Program-made: the position numbers and the translations under genes
Notes under the pieces: model-generated
What the model was told of the DNA's origin: nothing
The model's input: the letters and a program-made list of their open reading frames with translations, nothing else
Database searches by the model: none
Shown: piece by piece, positions 6,680 to 6,714 of the stretch
Layout of the letters: each line of letters starts with the position of its first letter
How positions within the stretch are numbered: the first letter of the stretch is position 1
NCBI GenBank assembly: GCA_013694495.1
Contig: JACDCH010000511.1
Span: 1-6,714 of the forward strand
Reading direction: 5' to 3'
Source of the DNA: Acidimicrobiia bacterium
Lineage (GTDB): Bacteria; Actinomycetota; Acidimicrobiia; Acidimicrobiales; JACDCH01
DNA length: 6,714 bases

Positions 6680-6714
6680 GTGTAGCTACGTCGACATATT
6701 CGACGCTGCTACAC
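6680..6714. repeat. 35-bp inverted repeat (possible terminator or operator)
   Basis: Arms GTGTAGCTACGTCGA (6680-6694) and TCGACGCTGCTACAC (6700-6714) are complementary at 13 of 15 positions around a 5-nt loop CATAT; the two mismatches are adjacent (6687/6707 and 6688/6706). It begins 30 bases after the aminotransferase stop. It could form a strong hairpin and act as a terminator, but no T-run is visible because the window ends at the arm. Equally it could be a binding site for a dimeric regulator of the next gene. Confidence 0.7.

Noticed and set aside
6676..6700. TTGGGT / CATATT as a promoter of the next gene
   Set aside because: Spacing between the boxes is only 13 bp, too short for a normal sigma-70-type promoter.
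1..6714. Insertion sequences, CRISPR array, tRNA or rRNA genes
   Set aside because: No transposase motifs, no regularly spaced repeats and no cloverleaf or rRNA-like stretches were found on either strand.

Overview
The window is gene-dense, very GC-rich DNA with G/C-dominated third codon positions, frequent GTG/TTG starts and short spacers. This fits a high-GC actinobacterium. Protein style (TetR plus short MMPL pump, FadE-like acyl-CoA dehydrogenase, actinobacterial class III transaminase) would suit Acidimicrobiia or a related lineage, but that placement is inference, not proof. I see no mobile element, CRISPR array, tRNA or rRNA, and the six genes belong to recognisable families. I do not see a clear new multi-gene system; the most interesting signals are non-coding.

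Layout: (1) 21-933, plus strand: a small single-domain AraC-type regulator followed 16 bp later by a VOC/glyoxalase-fold protein, probably one transcript. (2) 944-1597, minus strand: a TetR regulator with a C-terminal WHG-type domain, convergent with the VOC gene across only 10 bp. (3) 1598-1690: a divergent control region, AT-richer than its surroundings, with a dyad-symmetric candidate operator that overlaps a promoter-like -10 box. (4) 1691-3970, plus strand: a 12-TM MMPL/RND-superfamily exporter, the likely target of the TetR repressor. (5) 4039-5259, plus strand: an acyl-CoA dehydrogenase whose apparent catalytic glutamate sits at the isovaleryl/long-chain-type position. (6) 5289-6650, plus strand: a PLP-dependent class III aminotransferase 29 bp downstream and probably co-transcribed. 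(7) 6680-6714: a 35-bp inverted repeat running to the edge of the window, either a terminator or a control site of the next gene.

How the parts work together: the TetR/MMPL pair looks like a self-contained, ligand-induced efflux module. The AraC/VOC pair looks like a regulator with a small-molecule-binding or detoxification protein. The dehydrogenase/transaminase pair suggests catabolism of an acyl-CoA and an omega-amino acid or amine, but no neighbour in the window fixes the substrate. No stretch above 300 bases lacks a gene.
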